Below are positions 37,569 to 46,690 of a DNA stretch of 64,000 bases, piece after piece (position 1 is the first letter of the stretch; each line of letters begins with the position of its first letter). Made by a program: the position numbers and the translations under genes. The DNA lies in assembly GCF_026966905.1 (NCBI RefSeq), contig NZ_JAPUBN010000024.1, positions 62,001 to 126,000 of the forward strand, read 5' to 3'. The notes beneath the pieces are model-generated. The model made no database searches and was not told where the DNA came from. It saw only the letters and a list, made by a program, of their open reading frames with translations. Source of the stretch: Marinomonas phaeophyticola. Its GTDB lineage: Bacteria > Pseudomonadota > Gammaproteobacteria > Pseudomonadales > Marinomonadaceae.

Positions 37569-38681
37569 TCATTTTTTCGCCTTTTTTATAGATGCAACCA
37601 AACTATCGATGTCCGTTTTTTGGATATCATTTGTAAAACTAATACGAAAAGTATGTTCTGCTTCTTCCCTGCTTAGCCCTAAAGCCATTAGCACATGAGA
37701 CGCTTCTATTTCTTTAGATGAGCAAGCAGAACCTTGAGCCAAACAGAAAGCTTGTTCATTATCTCTTACAAGTACTCCAATATTTGTTTTAGGCAAAGAG
37801 AGCGAAATAATATGTGCTAGCGTATTACTACCATTTATTATAAATTCAACTCCAGCATTACTTAGTTGTTCAACCAGATAATCTCGTATCATTTTTTTCT
37901 CGAAAGACTGATAGCTTTTATGAAAAGTAGACATAGCAACACCAAATCCGATAATCAAAGGAGTAGCGACAGTTCCTCCTCTCACCCCTTGTTCTTGACC
38001 TGCTCCATGGATTACAGGAACTAAATCACGCTTTCGTAAATCACGAATGTAAATTGCACCAATTCCTTTTGGTCCACCAATTTTATGGCCTGAAAATGAC
38101 ATCAAATCCACATTCATATCATCCACATGAATAGAAGTCTTGCCAAAACTTTGTGCCGCATCACTATGAAATAAAATTCCTTTTTTAAAACAAAGTTTAC
38201 CTATTTCAGCAATAGGATTAACAGTTCCTAGTTCATTATTAACATGCATAATTGAAACAAGAACAGTATCTTCTGTTAAAACATCACTAACGCTTGAGGC
38301 ATCAATAACACCATGTTTATTTGGCATAACTATGGAGATTGAAAACCCTTGGTCCTTTAAAAAGTCACAAATAGCAAAGATACATTTATGTTCCATAGCG
38401 CTTATTACTACATGCTTCTTCTTAGAGGATGTACTCAGCAATAGGCTCTTAAAAGCAATATTATTTGATTCAGTCGCTCCGCTAGTAAAAACGATCTCAC
38501 TAGGATACGCACCTATCATATCGGCCAACTGCTCTCTAATCATATTCGTTTCTAGTAAAGCTTTTGTACCTAGAAGATGACTGGAAGCTGAATTTGCGTA
38601 ACACTCTTCGAACGCCTTCATTAAAGATATTTTCACTTCGGGCAGAAGTGGGTATGAAGCAGCTGAATCAAGATATATCAT
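37569..38681 (-). CDS. sspA: Cysteine desulfurase SspA/DndA-like
   Basis: This PLP enzyme releases sulfur from cysteine as a protein persulfide for SspD. It has 370 residues. The PLP Lys is in FSGHKIGGPKGIG near residue 195, and the catalytic Cys loop is AQGSACSSKEIEASHVL near 318. AAGGATT lies 6 bp before the ATG. It is on the opposite strand to sspBCD and 51 bp downstream of dtd on the same strand. A housekeeping IscS/NifS role is possible, but no isc partners are near, and its position beside sspD supports SspA. Confidence 0.85.
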   Translation of the reverse strand: MIYLDSAASYPLLPEVKISLMKAFEECYANSASSHLLGTKALLETNMIREQLADMIGAYPSEIVFTSGATESNNIAFKSLLLSTSSKKKHVVISAMEHKCIFAICDFLKDQGFSISIVMPNKHGVIDASSVSDVLTEDTVLVSIMHVNNELGTVNPIAEIGKLCFKKGILFHSDAAQSFGKTSIHVDDMNVDLMSFSGHKIGGPKGIGAIYIRDLRKRDLVPVIHGAGQEQGVRGGTVATPLIIGFGVAMSTFHKSYQSFEKKMIRDYLVEQLSNAGVEFIINGSNTLAHIISLSLPKTNIGVLVRDNEQAFCLAQGSACSSKEIEASHVLMALGLSREEAEHTFRISFTNDIQKTDIDSLVASIKKAKK

Positions 38682-38732
38682 TTTATTAATCCTTAACGTT
38701 GAGTATCAATAATAACATAAAGTCCCCACCTA

Positions 38733-39167
38733 TTAGTCCAGCATAAAAGTAACGGGGCCATCGTTGATTAGGCTCACTTGCATGTCGGCACCAAATTGTC
38801 CGGTGGCTACCTTATCGTGCTGTTTGCGTACCATCTCAACGAAGAGATTGAATAATCGTTCTGCTTCGGCAGGGATGGCGGCCGTGGAAAAGCCGGGTCT
38901 TAAACCTTTCTTGGTTTCTGCGGCTAAGGTGAATTGGGATACCAGCAGTACACCGCCTTCTACCTGCTTTACATTTAAGTTCATTTTTCCTTCTTCATCA
39001 CTGAACATACGGTATTTTAGTAGCTTATCAGCTAACCGTTGTAAGTCGGCTTCTGTGTCGGCTTTTTCAATACCAACCAACACCATCTGGCCATGATCGA
39101 TAGCGCCAATCACTTCTCCTTCCACGGTAACATTGGCTTGTTTGGCTCTTTGGATAAGCAGTTTCAT
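38733..39167 (-). CDS. dtd: D-aminoacyl-tRNA deacylase Dtd
   Basis: Dtd hydrolyses D-aminoacyl-tRNAs (and glycyl-tRNA-Ala) to keep D-amino acids out of proteins. It has 144 residues, the family length. The signatures LLVSQFTLAAETKKGLRPGFS and NDGPVTFMLD (Gly-cisPro-like chiral proofreading region) are present. AGGAATC precedes the ATG. It appears to be the first chromosomal housekeeping gene right of the defence island, with higher G+C than sspA next to it. Confidence 0.95.
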   Translation of the reverse strand: MKLLIQRAKQANVTVEGEVIGAIDHGQMVLVGIEKADTEADLQRLADKLLKYRMFSDEEGKMNLNVKQVEGGVLLVSQFTLAAETKKGLRPGFSTAAIPAEAERLFNLFVEMVRKQHDKVATGQFGADMQVSLINDGPVTFMLD

Positions 39168-39230
39168 TGCGATTCCTATGTTTCACTTAAATATAGAATG
39201 TTGTGTGCTTTACACCATAAATCAAGCACA

Positions 39231-39257
39231 GAAAAAAAGCACCCGAAGATGCTTTTA
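39231..39257 (-). terminator. Rho-independent terminator of the GMC operon
   Basis: On the minus strand AAAAGCA (39256-39250) pairs with TGCTTTT (39241-39235) around an 8-nt loop, followed by a run of T residues. It lies about 100 bp after the GMC oxidoreductase stop and before dtd, so it separates that operon from dtd-sspA. Confidence 0.7.
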
Positions 39258-39355
39258 GTCTGTATAAAATTATTGTCTATAACACTGCTATCTATTTGAT
39301 TTCATTTGAAAGATAAACTCTATTTGATATCAATTCTCGATAGCTGTTTAGCACA

Positions 39356-40987
39356 TTAGTTAGACGCTTCACTCAATATCATTTGAGCGCCTTTTTCACC
39401 AATCATCATTGAAGGAGAAGAGGTATTACCGCTGATTAACGCGGGCATAATAGACGCGTCTATGACTCTTACATTTTTTAACCCTTTGACCTTTAGCGAC
39501 TCAGGATCCACCACGGCCATATCATCTATTCCCATTTTACACGTGCCTACAGGGTGATATACCGTACTGGCTGTTTCACGTAGATAATGCAGAATTTCGG
39601 CGTCCGTTTGTATGTCTTTGCCCGGAGCCATTTCTTCCCCGCGAATACCATCAAACTCAGGAGACGCTAAAATTTCCCGAGCTTTTTTAATGCCTTCCAC
39701 CAGCACCTGTTGATCTCGTTCATCGGCAAAAAAGTTATGGTCAATTAAGACATTGCGATGAGTACCATCTTGCGCCAACTTAACCGTCCCTTTACTTCTT
39801 GGGCGCAGTACGCAGGTAAAGACAGAATACCCATGCCCAAATTCAAACTTTTTACCACGATGGCTGCGATACAAAGGCGTAAAATGGAACTGAATATCAG
39901 GGTCAGCCTCTGCGCTTCCTGGCTCTGCGGTTTCGGCTAATTTTGTTTTGGCAAAACCACCCGCTTCCACATAATTTGTCGTCAGCCAGCCTTTGCGCTG
40001 TAATGCGTATTTGATCGGTGCCAATACCACATGTGGCAATAGAGAAGCCAAAGAAACCCCTATTGTCGCTGGCGCTGTGGCTCTTACCGTCACCATACTG
40101 TCAATATGATCTTGTAGATTTTCCCCGACGCCCGGTAAATCAACTTGGCATTCTATGCCCAAAGCCTCTAGCTCCGCTTTATTCCCAATACCAGAAGCCA
40201 GTAAAATTCTTGGCGACACTATGGTTCCTGCCGATAAAATCACTTCTTTATTCGCGAGAATCTGTTGCGTTTTGCCTTCCGATTCAACATTCACCCCTTT
40301 AGCCAGGTCGCCTGCTAAGACAAGAGATAGGACATCGGTGTGAGTCAATATTGTGAGGTTTGCACGTGACTGCACAGGCTTTACAAACGCACTGTAGCTG
40401 CTGACACGCTGACCTTCATTTTGTTTGACATCATACACACCTAAACCTAACTGAGACGCGCCATTAAAATCGGTATTCTCCGGTAGTCCAGCCGCCGCTC
40501 CCGCTTTTATAAAGGTGTTGCATACGGAGTGAGGGTCTTGCTGCTTAGTCACCGTTAGCTCACCCTCAAAGCCATGATATTCAGCCGATTGATGGCTTTT
40601 ATTGGCTTCTAATTTTTTAAAGACAGGTAGGACATCCTGATAAGACCAACCTTTACAACCTTGCCTTTCCCAACCATCGTAATCATTCTGGTTACCGCGG
40701 ATATACACCATACTGTTAATGGCCGTTGACCCACCTAAAGCTTTGCCTCGGTTCACCATCATTTTACGATTATGTAAATGCGTCTGCGGTGTGCCTTCAA
40801 AAGCATAATCGTATTTTTTATTGCCATAAAGACCAAAAATACCAGCAGGAATATTCACCCAGGGACTGTTACTGTCACCACCCGCCTCAATAAGACAAAC
40901 ACTGACTTTAGGATCCGCACTTAAACGATTGGCAACAACGCAGCCAGCCGCACCGGCTCCAACAATAATATAATCGTAAGCTTTCAT
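39356..40987 (-). CDS. GMC-family FAD alcohol oxidoreductase (choline dehydrogenase-like)
   Basis: The protein has 543 residues. The N-terminal FAD-binding DYIIVGAGAAGCVVANRL lies at 4-21, and the GMC signature GKALGGSTAINSMVYIRG is near 80-97. The C-terminal VYHPVGTCKMG has the conserved His, and IDASIMPALISGNTSSPSMMIGEK closes the domain. It oxidises an alcohol to an aldehyde. It is similar to BetA, but it is the last gene of an operon with an aldehyde dehydrogenase and a glutamine-synthetase-like ligase rather than betB/betI. The substrate may therefore be a glutamylated amino alcohol (inference). AGGAG precedes the ATG. Confidence 0.87.
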   Translation of the reverse strand: MKAYDYIIVGAGAAGCVVANRLSADPKVSVCLIEAGGDSNSPWVNIPAGIFGLYGNKKYDYAFEGTPQTHLHNRKMMVNRGKALGGSTAINSMVYIRGNQNDYDGWERQGCKGWSYQDVLPVFKKLEANKSHQSAEYHGFEGELTVTKQQDPHSVCNTFIKAGAAAGLPENTDFNGASQLGLGVYDVKQNEGQRVSSYSAFVKPVQSRANLTILTHTDVLSLVLAGDLAKGVNVESEGKTQQILANKEVILSAGTIVSPRILLASGIGNKAELEALGIECQVDLPGVGENLQDHIDSMVTVRATAPATIGVSLASLLPHVVLAPIKYALQRKGWLTTNYVEAGGFAKTKLAETAEPGSAEADPDIQFHFTPLYRSHRGKKFEFGHGYSVFTCVLRPRSKGTVKLAQDGTHRNVLIDHNFFADERDQQVLVEGIKKAREILASPEFDGIRGEEMAPGKDIQTDAEILHYLRETASTVYHPVGTCKMGIDDMAVVDPESLKVKGLKNVRVIDASIMPALISGNTSSPSMMIGEKGAQMILSEASN

Positions 40988-41014
40988 CGCATCACTCCTG
41001 CTACTCTTGCCTGA

Positions 41015-42406
41015 TCAATTAGTTGACGTTTTAAAATGAAAGCTTTTCGGTCTTGTTAACGCGTCAAAGCCCATTTTAGACAATGAACAACCTCGGCCTG
41101 TATTCTTGACTCCCGTCCAAGCCAAGGCTGGATCTAAGTAATCACAACGATTCATAAACACAGTGCCCGTTTCTAATTGTGGCGCTATTCTCTCCGCAGC
41201 GGCAAGGTCTTCTGTCCAAATACCCGCCGTTAACCCAAATTCAGAATCGTTCATTAAGGCAATGGCTTCTTCGTCACTCGATACTTTTATGACACCGACA
41301 ACAGGGCCAAAGCTTTCCTCTGTCATCACGGACATGTCATGGGTAACGTTTGTTAATACTTGCGGTGCCATGTAGGCGGAACCTGGCTTATCTAAAGTAA
41401 ATAGACTGGTATCTACGTGGGTTTTTGCACCAGCCGCAACGGCATCCGCTACCTGTTGACGTACAAAATCGGCCGCGGCGGGTTTTATCATAGGCCCTAG
41501 ATTGGTTGCCGTATCTAATGGGTTACCCAAAGTATACGCCTGACCTGCAGCGGCTAACCCGGCCACGAGCTCATCATGAACACTTTCATGTACGTAGATT
41601 CGTTCGATACTGCAACAAGACTGGCCGCTATTGAAAAAGGCTCCATCGGCCAGGTTTTCAATGGTGTAAGCCATATTGCAATCGGCTCGTACATACGCCG
41701 GGTCTTTACCACCAAGCTCCAAACCTAAAGGAATAAATTGACCTGCGGCTGCTTGCTCCATGGCTTTACCACCCCCAACAGAACCCGTAAAGCACACCAT
41801 ATCCACATTACCGGAGGCAATTAACTCACTGGTGGTCCCATGGTCGAGGACGATATTTTGAAATAAGCCCTCAGGCAGCCCAGCTTGATCGAAAGCATCT
41901 TGTATACGTTCAGCCACCAACAAAGTATTGGAAGCGTGTTTAAGAACAACCGCATTGCCGGCAAGTAACGCTGGAATAACTGAGTTCAGCGCCGTCATAA
42001 AAGGAAAATTCCAAGGGGCTATGGTCATCACCACACCTAATGGCTCACGGCTGATTTTGCGTTTGAAGCCTTCTTTGAACCCCGGGTCATAGGGCTCTAA
42101 TGAGGCTTCAGCAATAGCAATCATATGACGAGCACGTTCTTCTAAGCCCTTCACTTCACCTGCACCTTGACTAATTGGGCGACCCATTTGCCATGCTAAC
42201 TCTTCGGCTATGCGATCCGTCATCGCAATCATGGCATCCACCGCTAGGGTGCAATATTGACCTCGTTCAGCCACACTTTTTTCGGCCCAAAGGTGCTGTG
42301 CCGCTGACGCTTTGGCAAAGGCGGTTGCGATTTGATCTTGAGTGGCAACATCACGTTCTGCATAAACGCGACCATCGACAGGTGATACACATTGAATTTT
42401 CTTCAT
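41015..42406 (-). CDS. NAD(P)-dependent aldehyde dehydrogenase
   Basis: This aldehyde dehydrogenase superfamily member has 463 residues, slightly short for the family. The catalytic Glu is in GLELGGKDPAYV near 230 and the catalytic Cys in FFNSGQSCCSIERIYV near 264. PWNFPFMTALNSVIPALLAGNAVVLKHA forms the cofactor site. It most resembles succinate-semialdehyde/gamma-glutamylaminobutyraldehyde types. It lies 27 bp before the GMC gene in the same operon and would take the aldehyde that enzyme makes. The exact substrate is not shown by the sequence. Confidence 0.87.
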   Translation of the reverse strand: MKKIQCVSPVDGRVYAERDVATQDQIATAFAKASAAQHLWAEKSVAERGQYCTLAVDAMIAMTDRIAEELAWQMGRPISQGAGEVKGLEERARHMIAIAEASLEPYDPGFKEGFKRKISREPLGVVMTIAPWNFPFMTALNSVIPALLAGNAVVLKHASNTLLVAERIQDAFDQAGLPEGLFQNIVLDHGTTSELIASGNVDMVCFTGSVGGGKAMEQAAAGQFIPLGLELGGKDPAYVRADCNMAYTIENLADGAFFNSGQSCCSIERIYVHESVHDELVAGLAAAGQAYTLGNPLDTATNLGPMIKPAAADFVRQQVADAVAAGAKTHVDTSLFTLDKPGSAYMAPQVLTNVTHDMSVMTEESFGPVVGVIKVSSDEEAIALMNDSEFGLTAGIWTEDLAAAERIAPQLETGTVFMNRCDYLDPALAWTGVKNTGRGCSLSKMGFDALTRPKSFHFKTSTN

Positions 42407-42540
42407 TTTTTTACCTAAAACTTAAAATACATGGAATTCAAATCGCCGTGTTGTTTCTGCTCTGTCTAGTTAAGCAGCAAACAGATGAGGCCTCAGAGCC
42501 TAAAACCCTGAAGCCTCATAAGATACGACCATTCATTTAA

Positions 42541-43905
42541 TTAACAGCGCTCAAAACCTCGGGCCACTTCCCAGTCGGTAACCTGTTGGTCATAGGCTTG
42601 CTGTTCCCAACGGGCCGCTCGCACATAATGATCAACCACATCATCACCAAATGCCGCTCGTAACATGCTGGATTCATTTAATTTTTCAACAGCGACACGT
42701 AAAGTGTTTGGGACTCGATGAGCGTTTTCCCCCGCATACGCGTCACCAACAAACTCTTCTTCTAACGGTAATTTATTCTCTATGCCCGCCATACCCGCCG
42801 CGAGCTGTCCAGCCAAAGCAAGATACGGATTTAGATCAGAACCACCAATACGACATTCAATACGAATACCCTTTGTGCCAGCGCCACATAAACGGAAGCC
42901 TGCCGTGCGATTATCCAAGCTCCAAACGGCTTTCGTTGGTGCAAACGTACCTTCTTGGAAGCGTTTGTAGGAATTTATATAAGGCGCCAATAGACACGTT
43001 ACCTCATCCGCATGAGCAAGTAATCCGGCTAAATAATGACGCATCAATTCCGACATACCATGAGGTTGAGTTTCATCTAAAAATAATGGTTTGCCCTCTT
43101 TGCTCCATAAGGATTGGTGTACATGGGATGAACTCCCTGTGGCTTCTTTGTGCCATTTCGCCATAAAGGTAATGGCTTTACCGTTCTGCCAAGCAATCTC
43201 TTTACAAGCATGTTTGGCAATGGAGTGGTGGTCAGCGGTGTTTAAGGCTTTGTCATATTTGATGTTTAATTCTTCTTGCCCTGCACTGGCTTCCCCTTTG
43301 GAACATTCCACCGAAATACCCGCACCGTATACACCGTTGCGTATCGCACGAATGACGACTTCTTCTTTAGTCGTTTGGAAGATATGGTAATCTTCATTAT
43401 AGGAACTGGCTGGCTGCATGTCTTTGTAGCCAGCCGCACACGCCTCTGCATAGCTTTGATCGAACATGAAAAATTCTAATTCTGTCGCCATCATAGGCAC
43501 AATACCCATGGCGTCTAAGCGATCAATTTGCTTTCGTAAAATAGCACGAGGGGAATGCGGGACCGGATTATAATGATGGTCTAGTACATCACATAGCACC
43601 AAAGCCGTACCCTCTAACCAAGGTACTCGGCGTAATGTTGTTAAATCCGGCTTCATGACATAGTCACCGTAGCCCGCCTCCCAGCTAGTCGATTTGTAAC
43701 CTGACACGGTTTCCATTTCTAGGTCTGTGGCCAGTAAATAATTACAGGAATGGGTTTCATTAACCGCATGATTAATAAAGTAGTCAATATGAAAACGCTT
43801 TCCCATTAAGCGGCCTTGCATATCAACTTGGCAAGCCAACACAGTATCAAGGCTACCAGCCGCAAACTCTTCTTTTAATTGTTCCAGCGTTAACATTCCG
43901 CTCAT
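42541..43905 (-). CDS. Glutamine synthetase-like gamma-glutamyl-amine ligase
   Basis: This glutamine-synthetase-fold protein has 454 residues. ATP and metal sites are in MATELEFFMFD near 140, SVECSKGEASAGQEELNIKYD near 200 and TFMAKWHKEATGSSSHVHQSLW near 245. NRTAGFRLCGAGTKGIRIECR carries the substrate Arg. The adenylylation-site motif of GlnA is absent. Such proteins (PuuA, IpuC, GlnA3/4 groups) join glutamate to amines. The neighbours (amidohydrolase, aldehyde dehydrogenase, alcohol oxidoreductase and a TRAP carrier) favour a catabolic ligase, not the housekeeping glnA. Confidence 0.87.
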   Translation of the reverse strand: MSGMLTLEQLKEEFAAGSLDTVLACQVDMQGRLMGKRFHIDYFINHAVNETHSCNYLLATDLEMETVSGYKSTSWEAGYGDYVMKPDLTTLRRVPWLEGTALVLCDVLDHHYNPVPHSPRAILRKQIDRLDAMGIVPMMATELEFFMFDQSYAEACAAGYKDMQPASSYNEDYHIFQTTKEEVVIRAIRNGVYGAGISVECSKGEASAGQEELNIKYDKALNTADHHSIAKHACKEIAWQNGKAITFMAKWHKEATGSSSHVHQSLWSKEGKPLFLDETQPHGMSELMRHYLAGLLAHADEVTCLLAPYINSYKRFQEGTFAPTKAVWSLDNRTAGFRLCGAGTKGIRIECRIGGSDLNPYLALAGQLAAGMAGIENKLPLEEEFVGDAYAGENAHRVPNTLRVAVEKLNESSMLRAAFGDDVVDHYVRAARWEQQAYDQQVTDWEVARGFERC

Positions 43906-43965
43906 CGGTGTTCCCCTCTACATTTAATTTTTATTAACGTGATTGTTGGATGTTAGTTTACTTAC

Positions 43966-44715
43966 CTAAGCATTCACTTGATTTAATACTTTACCAATAA
44001 GTTGCGCCCATTCGAGCTGTCCATCGGCTTGTTCAATTAAATCATTACGGACTTCTAACATCACATTGTCTATTTGATTGTTACGGCCGTGTCGAGTCAC
44101 CATATGCAATACTGGATCAGAAGGGCCATAGGGCTCATTCATGCGAATATCGTAATGACTCAGTGCCTGAGCTTGATCATAAAAACGCTTAGCAAAGACA
44201 TTATCAAGATCACAAATCACACCTAACTCAACGGTTCGCAACTGACCTTTATAAGTCGGTGTAAAACTATGAATTGTGACCAGAATCGTCTTCCTACCGG
44301 ATTCTTCACGGGCGTTAATTTGCGCTTCTATCTCTCTATGGAAAGGTTGGTAGATTTGCTGTACCCGATAATCCCGCTGCTCTGCTGTTAACTCACTGTT
44401 TCCAGGAATAGCCGTCACTTCACTTAATGGCGGAATCGCACTTAATTCACTCGGAGGTCTATTGCAATCGTAAAGCAACCTTGAATAGCGTTGTAAAATC
44501 AAACTGGCATCCAGCTGTTTACTCAGCGCCTTGGCCATATCGGCCGCACCAATATCCCAGCCAATATGACTTAAGCATTCGGCTTTCGTTAGACCCAAGT
44601 TATTAAAGTTCTCAGGTATAAAGTGACTGGCATGTTCACAAACCAACAATATGTCTGATTGGCCGGCGCTATTAACCAGTTCGGCTGGCGATTGTTCTAA
44701 TCCATGCATCACCAC
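43966..44715 (-). CDS. N-formylglutamate amidohydrolase-family protein
   Basis: This 249-residue protein of the HutG/FGase family has the motifs LLVCEHASHFIPENF near 28, HIGWDIGAADMAKAL near 51 and LVTIHSFTPTYKG near 145. The conserved His/Glu residues would bind zinc. Known members remove N-acyl groups from glutamate or aspartate. No hut genes are near, so histidine breakdown is unlikely. Next to a gamma-glutamyl ligase, it might instead release the glutamyl group from the oxidised product (inference). It lies 60 bp upstream of the ligase gene. Confidence 0.83.
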   Translation of the reverse strand: MVMHGLEQSPAELVNSAGQSDILLVCEHASHFIPENFNNLGLTKAECLSHIGWDIGAADMAKALSKQLDASLILQRYSRLLYDCNRPPSELSAIPPLSEVTAIPGNSELTAEQRDYRVQQIYQPFHREIEAQINAREESGRKTILVTIHSFTPTYKGQLRTVELGVICDLDNVFAKRFYDQAQALSHYDIRMNEPYGPSDPVLHMVTRHGRNNQIDNVMLEVRNDLIEQADGQLEWAQLIGKVLNQVNA

Positions 44716-44795
44716 AGTGACACCTCTCCTTTTGCTAAAAACATAATTTTAAACATGACTGTCTCGCCTGTTTTTTCCCGTGCTTTTATACTCTC

Positions 44796-46121
44796 TTATT
44801 GACCAAACACAAGTTCAGGCAACCATAAAGTAATTTGCGGGAAAACCATAAATAAGATCAACGCAAACACCATGATCATTACAAAAGGAATGATGGATTT
44901 ATAAATATCAACCAATCCTACTTCTTTCGGTGCCATGGCTCTCATTAGGAATAAATTGTAACCAAAAGGAGGCGTCATATAGGCAATTTGGCACGTTACT
45001 GTGTACAGCACACCATACCAAATCGGATTAAATTCAAGCGCAATAATCAAGGGAATATATAAGGGTGCCACAATGACTAACATCGCTGTATCGTCAAGGA
45101 ACATTCCCATAATGATATAAGACACTTGCATCAGCACGAGTACTTCCCAAGGACTTAACCCCCACTGATCTAAGAACAAAGCCTCGATCGCTTTTACGGC
45201 ACCCAAACCATCAAACACAGCGCCAAAACATAAGGCCGCCATAATGATCCACATAAACATACAACTGATGCCTAGCGTTTTGCGGAGCGTAGTGTGAATT
45301 AAGCGAAAATTCAGGCGACCTTTTACTAATGCCGCTAGCATGGCAACGGATGCACCGACAGCAGAACACTCCACTAAACTGGTGTAACCCATTAGAAACA
45401 AACCAATAACAGAGAAGATAACCATTAAAGGCAAAACACCGGCACCTAATAACATATACTTTTCTTTGCGGGTTATTAGATCTCGTTCAGCTTGTGGTAA
45501 TGGCGGCCCAAGCTCTGGTTGTAGACGACAACGAATGACGATATAAGCAATGAACATCACGGCGAGAATCAAACCAGGAACCGCACCCGCAAGCCATAAT
45601 TGACTAACCGGCTGACGAGCAATCATTCCATATAACACCAACACAATACTCGGTGGAACGAGAATGCCTAACGAGCTCCCCGCCTGAATCACCCCCGTAA
45701 CCATGCGTTTATCGTACCCCCGTTTAAGCATCTCAGGCAGAGCGATACTGGTACCAATCGCCATCCCAGCCACGCTTAATCCATTCATCGCAGAAATGGC
45801 TACCATCAAGACTATGGTTCCAATACCCAAGCCACCTTTGAGTGAGCCCATCCACACATGCAACATTCGATAAAGGTCACTAGCAATGCCGGACTCAGAT
45901 AGCATGTACCCCATAAAAACAAACAAAGGCAGAGTGAGTAGAGGATACCAATTCATCAGCTTCATGCTGGCATTAAACGCCATTTCAGAGCCACCATCGC
46001 CCCATAAAAAGAAGGAGGCGGTAACAGCAACGAACCCAACAGCACCAAATACCCGTTGACCGGTCAGTAACATCAGCATTAATGATGAGAACATCAAAAT
46101 CGCGATCATTTCGTAATTCAT
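44796..46121 (-). CDS. dctM: TRAP transporter large permease DctM
   Basis: This is the large membrane subunit of a tripartite ATP-independent periplasmic transporter, driven by a sodium gradient. It has 441 residues and about 12 membrane helices. The family motifs SGLSVAGMAIG-like at 111-121 and GVIQAGSSLGILVPPSIVLVLYG near 142-164 are present. Its ATG overlaps the dctQ stop by 4 bp. It belongs to the same leftward operon as the ligase and dehydrogenases. Confidence 0.92.
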   Translation of the reverse strand: MNYEMIAILMFSSLMLMLLTGQRVFGAVGFVAVTASFFLWGDGGSEMAFNASMKLMNWYPLLTLPLFVFMGYMLSESGIASDLYRMLHVWMGSLKGGLGIGTIVLMVAISAMNGLSVAGMAIGTSIALPEMLKRGYDKRMVTGVIQAGSSLGILVPPSIVLVLYGMIARQPVSQLWLAGAVPGLILAVMFIAYIVIRCRLQPELGPPLPQAERDLITRKEKYMLLGAGVLPLMVIFSVIGLFLMGYTSLVECSAVGASVAMLAALVKGRLNFRLIHTTLRKTLGISCMFMWIIMAALCFGAVFDGLGAVKAIEALFLDQWGLSPWEVLVLMQVSYIIMGMFLDDTAMLVIVAPLYIPLIIALEFNPIWYGVLYTVTCQIAYMTPPFGYNLFLMRAMAPKEVGLVDIYKSIIPFVMIMVFALILFMVFPQITLWLPELVFGQ

Positions 46122-46657
46122 ATTGATAAATCCTCTGGGTTACGCTTCACGTCGAATGGCTTACCTATCGCTTCAGCAACATTTTGTGCAAACGTGGCTA
46201 ATACTTGCAGTAGCATTAAAAAGATACCAATCGTCATCAGGATTTTTACTGGTGCTAAAGGAGGCCGCCATGAAGAGTAATTTTTTTGTCCGTACTCTAT
46301 TGCATAAGCAGTACTGGAAACGGCGCCATAAAATAACATAATTAAATAAGTGATCAGGCAAAGGACGGTGAAGGCATCGGTAATAGCCTGTCTTCTGGCC
46401 GACCAATTACCGTAAAATACATCCATTCGGACATGGGAGTCCATCTGCATAGAATAGCCGCCGCCAAGCAGGTAGTAGGCCGCCATAGTAAATTGCGCCA
46501 TTTCAATGACCCAAATTTGAGGTGAGCCAACGCCTTTGGAGATGGAGGAAAACAATAAGATCCCCATCATCACCAGCACTAAATACATAGCTAAAACACC
46601 TACACCACGATTAAATTTATAGATAAATCGTATGTATGCTTGAATTGCGTTATACAC
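46118..46657 (-). CDS. dctQ: TRAP transporter small permease DctQ
   Basis: This small membrane subunit has 179 residues and four predicted helices at roughly 18-40, 53-70, 92-112 and 136-156. The typical W(V)IEMAQFTMAAYYLLGGG and HVRMDVFYGNWSARRQ segments are present. It pairs with DctM and follows dctP after a 142-bp gap that contains a stable hairpin. Confidence 0.9.
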   Translation of the reverse strand: MYNAIQAYIRFIYKFNRGVGVLAMYLVLVMMGILLFSSISKGVGSPQIWVIEMAQFTMAAYYLLGGGYSMQMDSHVRMDVFYGNWSARRQAITDAFTVLCLITYLIMLFYGAVSSTAYAIEYGQKNYSSWRPPLAPVKILMTIGIFLMLLQVLATFAQNVAEAIGKPFDVKRNPEDLSI

Positions 46658-46690
46658 AATAACGTCCCCAGAATAGAGATTTTATAGAGA

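Larger units (their letters stand above)
21501..38681. other. DNA phosphorothioate defence island, SspABCD-SspFGH type
   Basis: Eight genes form the system: a PT-associated methyltransferase, leftward sspF-sspG-sspH, rightward sspB-sspC-sspD and leftward sspA. SspABCD replaces a non-bridging phosphate oxygen with sulfur on one DNA strand. SspFGH is the companion that attacks unmodified DNA. The whole block is visibly A/T-richer than the flanking genes. No integrase, transposase, tRNA or flanking direct repeat was seen, so its mode of arrival is unknown. No SspE (DUF262-type) gene and no DndB/DndD/DndE genes are present in the window. Confidence 0.85.

Noticed and set aside
39356..40987. Housekeeping choline dehydrogenase BetA of a bet operon
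   Set aside because: No betB or betI is adjacent. The gene closes an operon with a glutamyl ligase and TRAP carrier, so only the GMC family is claimed.
42541..43905. Housekeeping glutamine synthetase GlnA
   Set aside because: It lacks the adenylylation-site pattern and the ntrBC context, and sits in a catabolic operon.
43966..44715. HutG of a histidine-utilisation operon
   Set aside because: No hutU, hutH or hutI gene occurs in the window.
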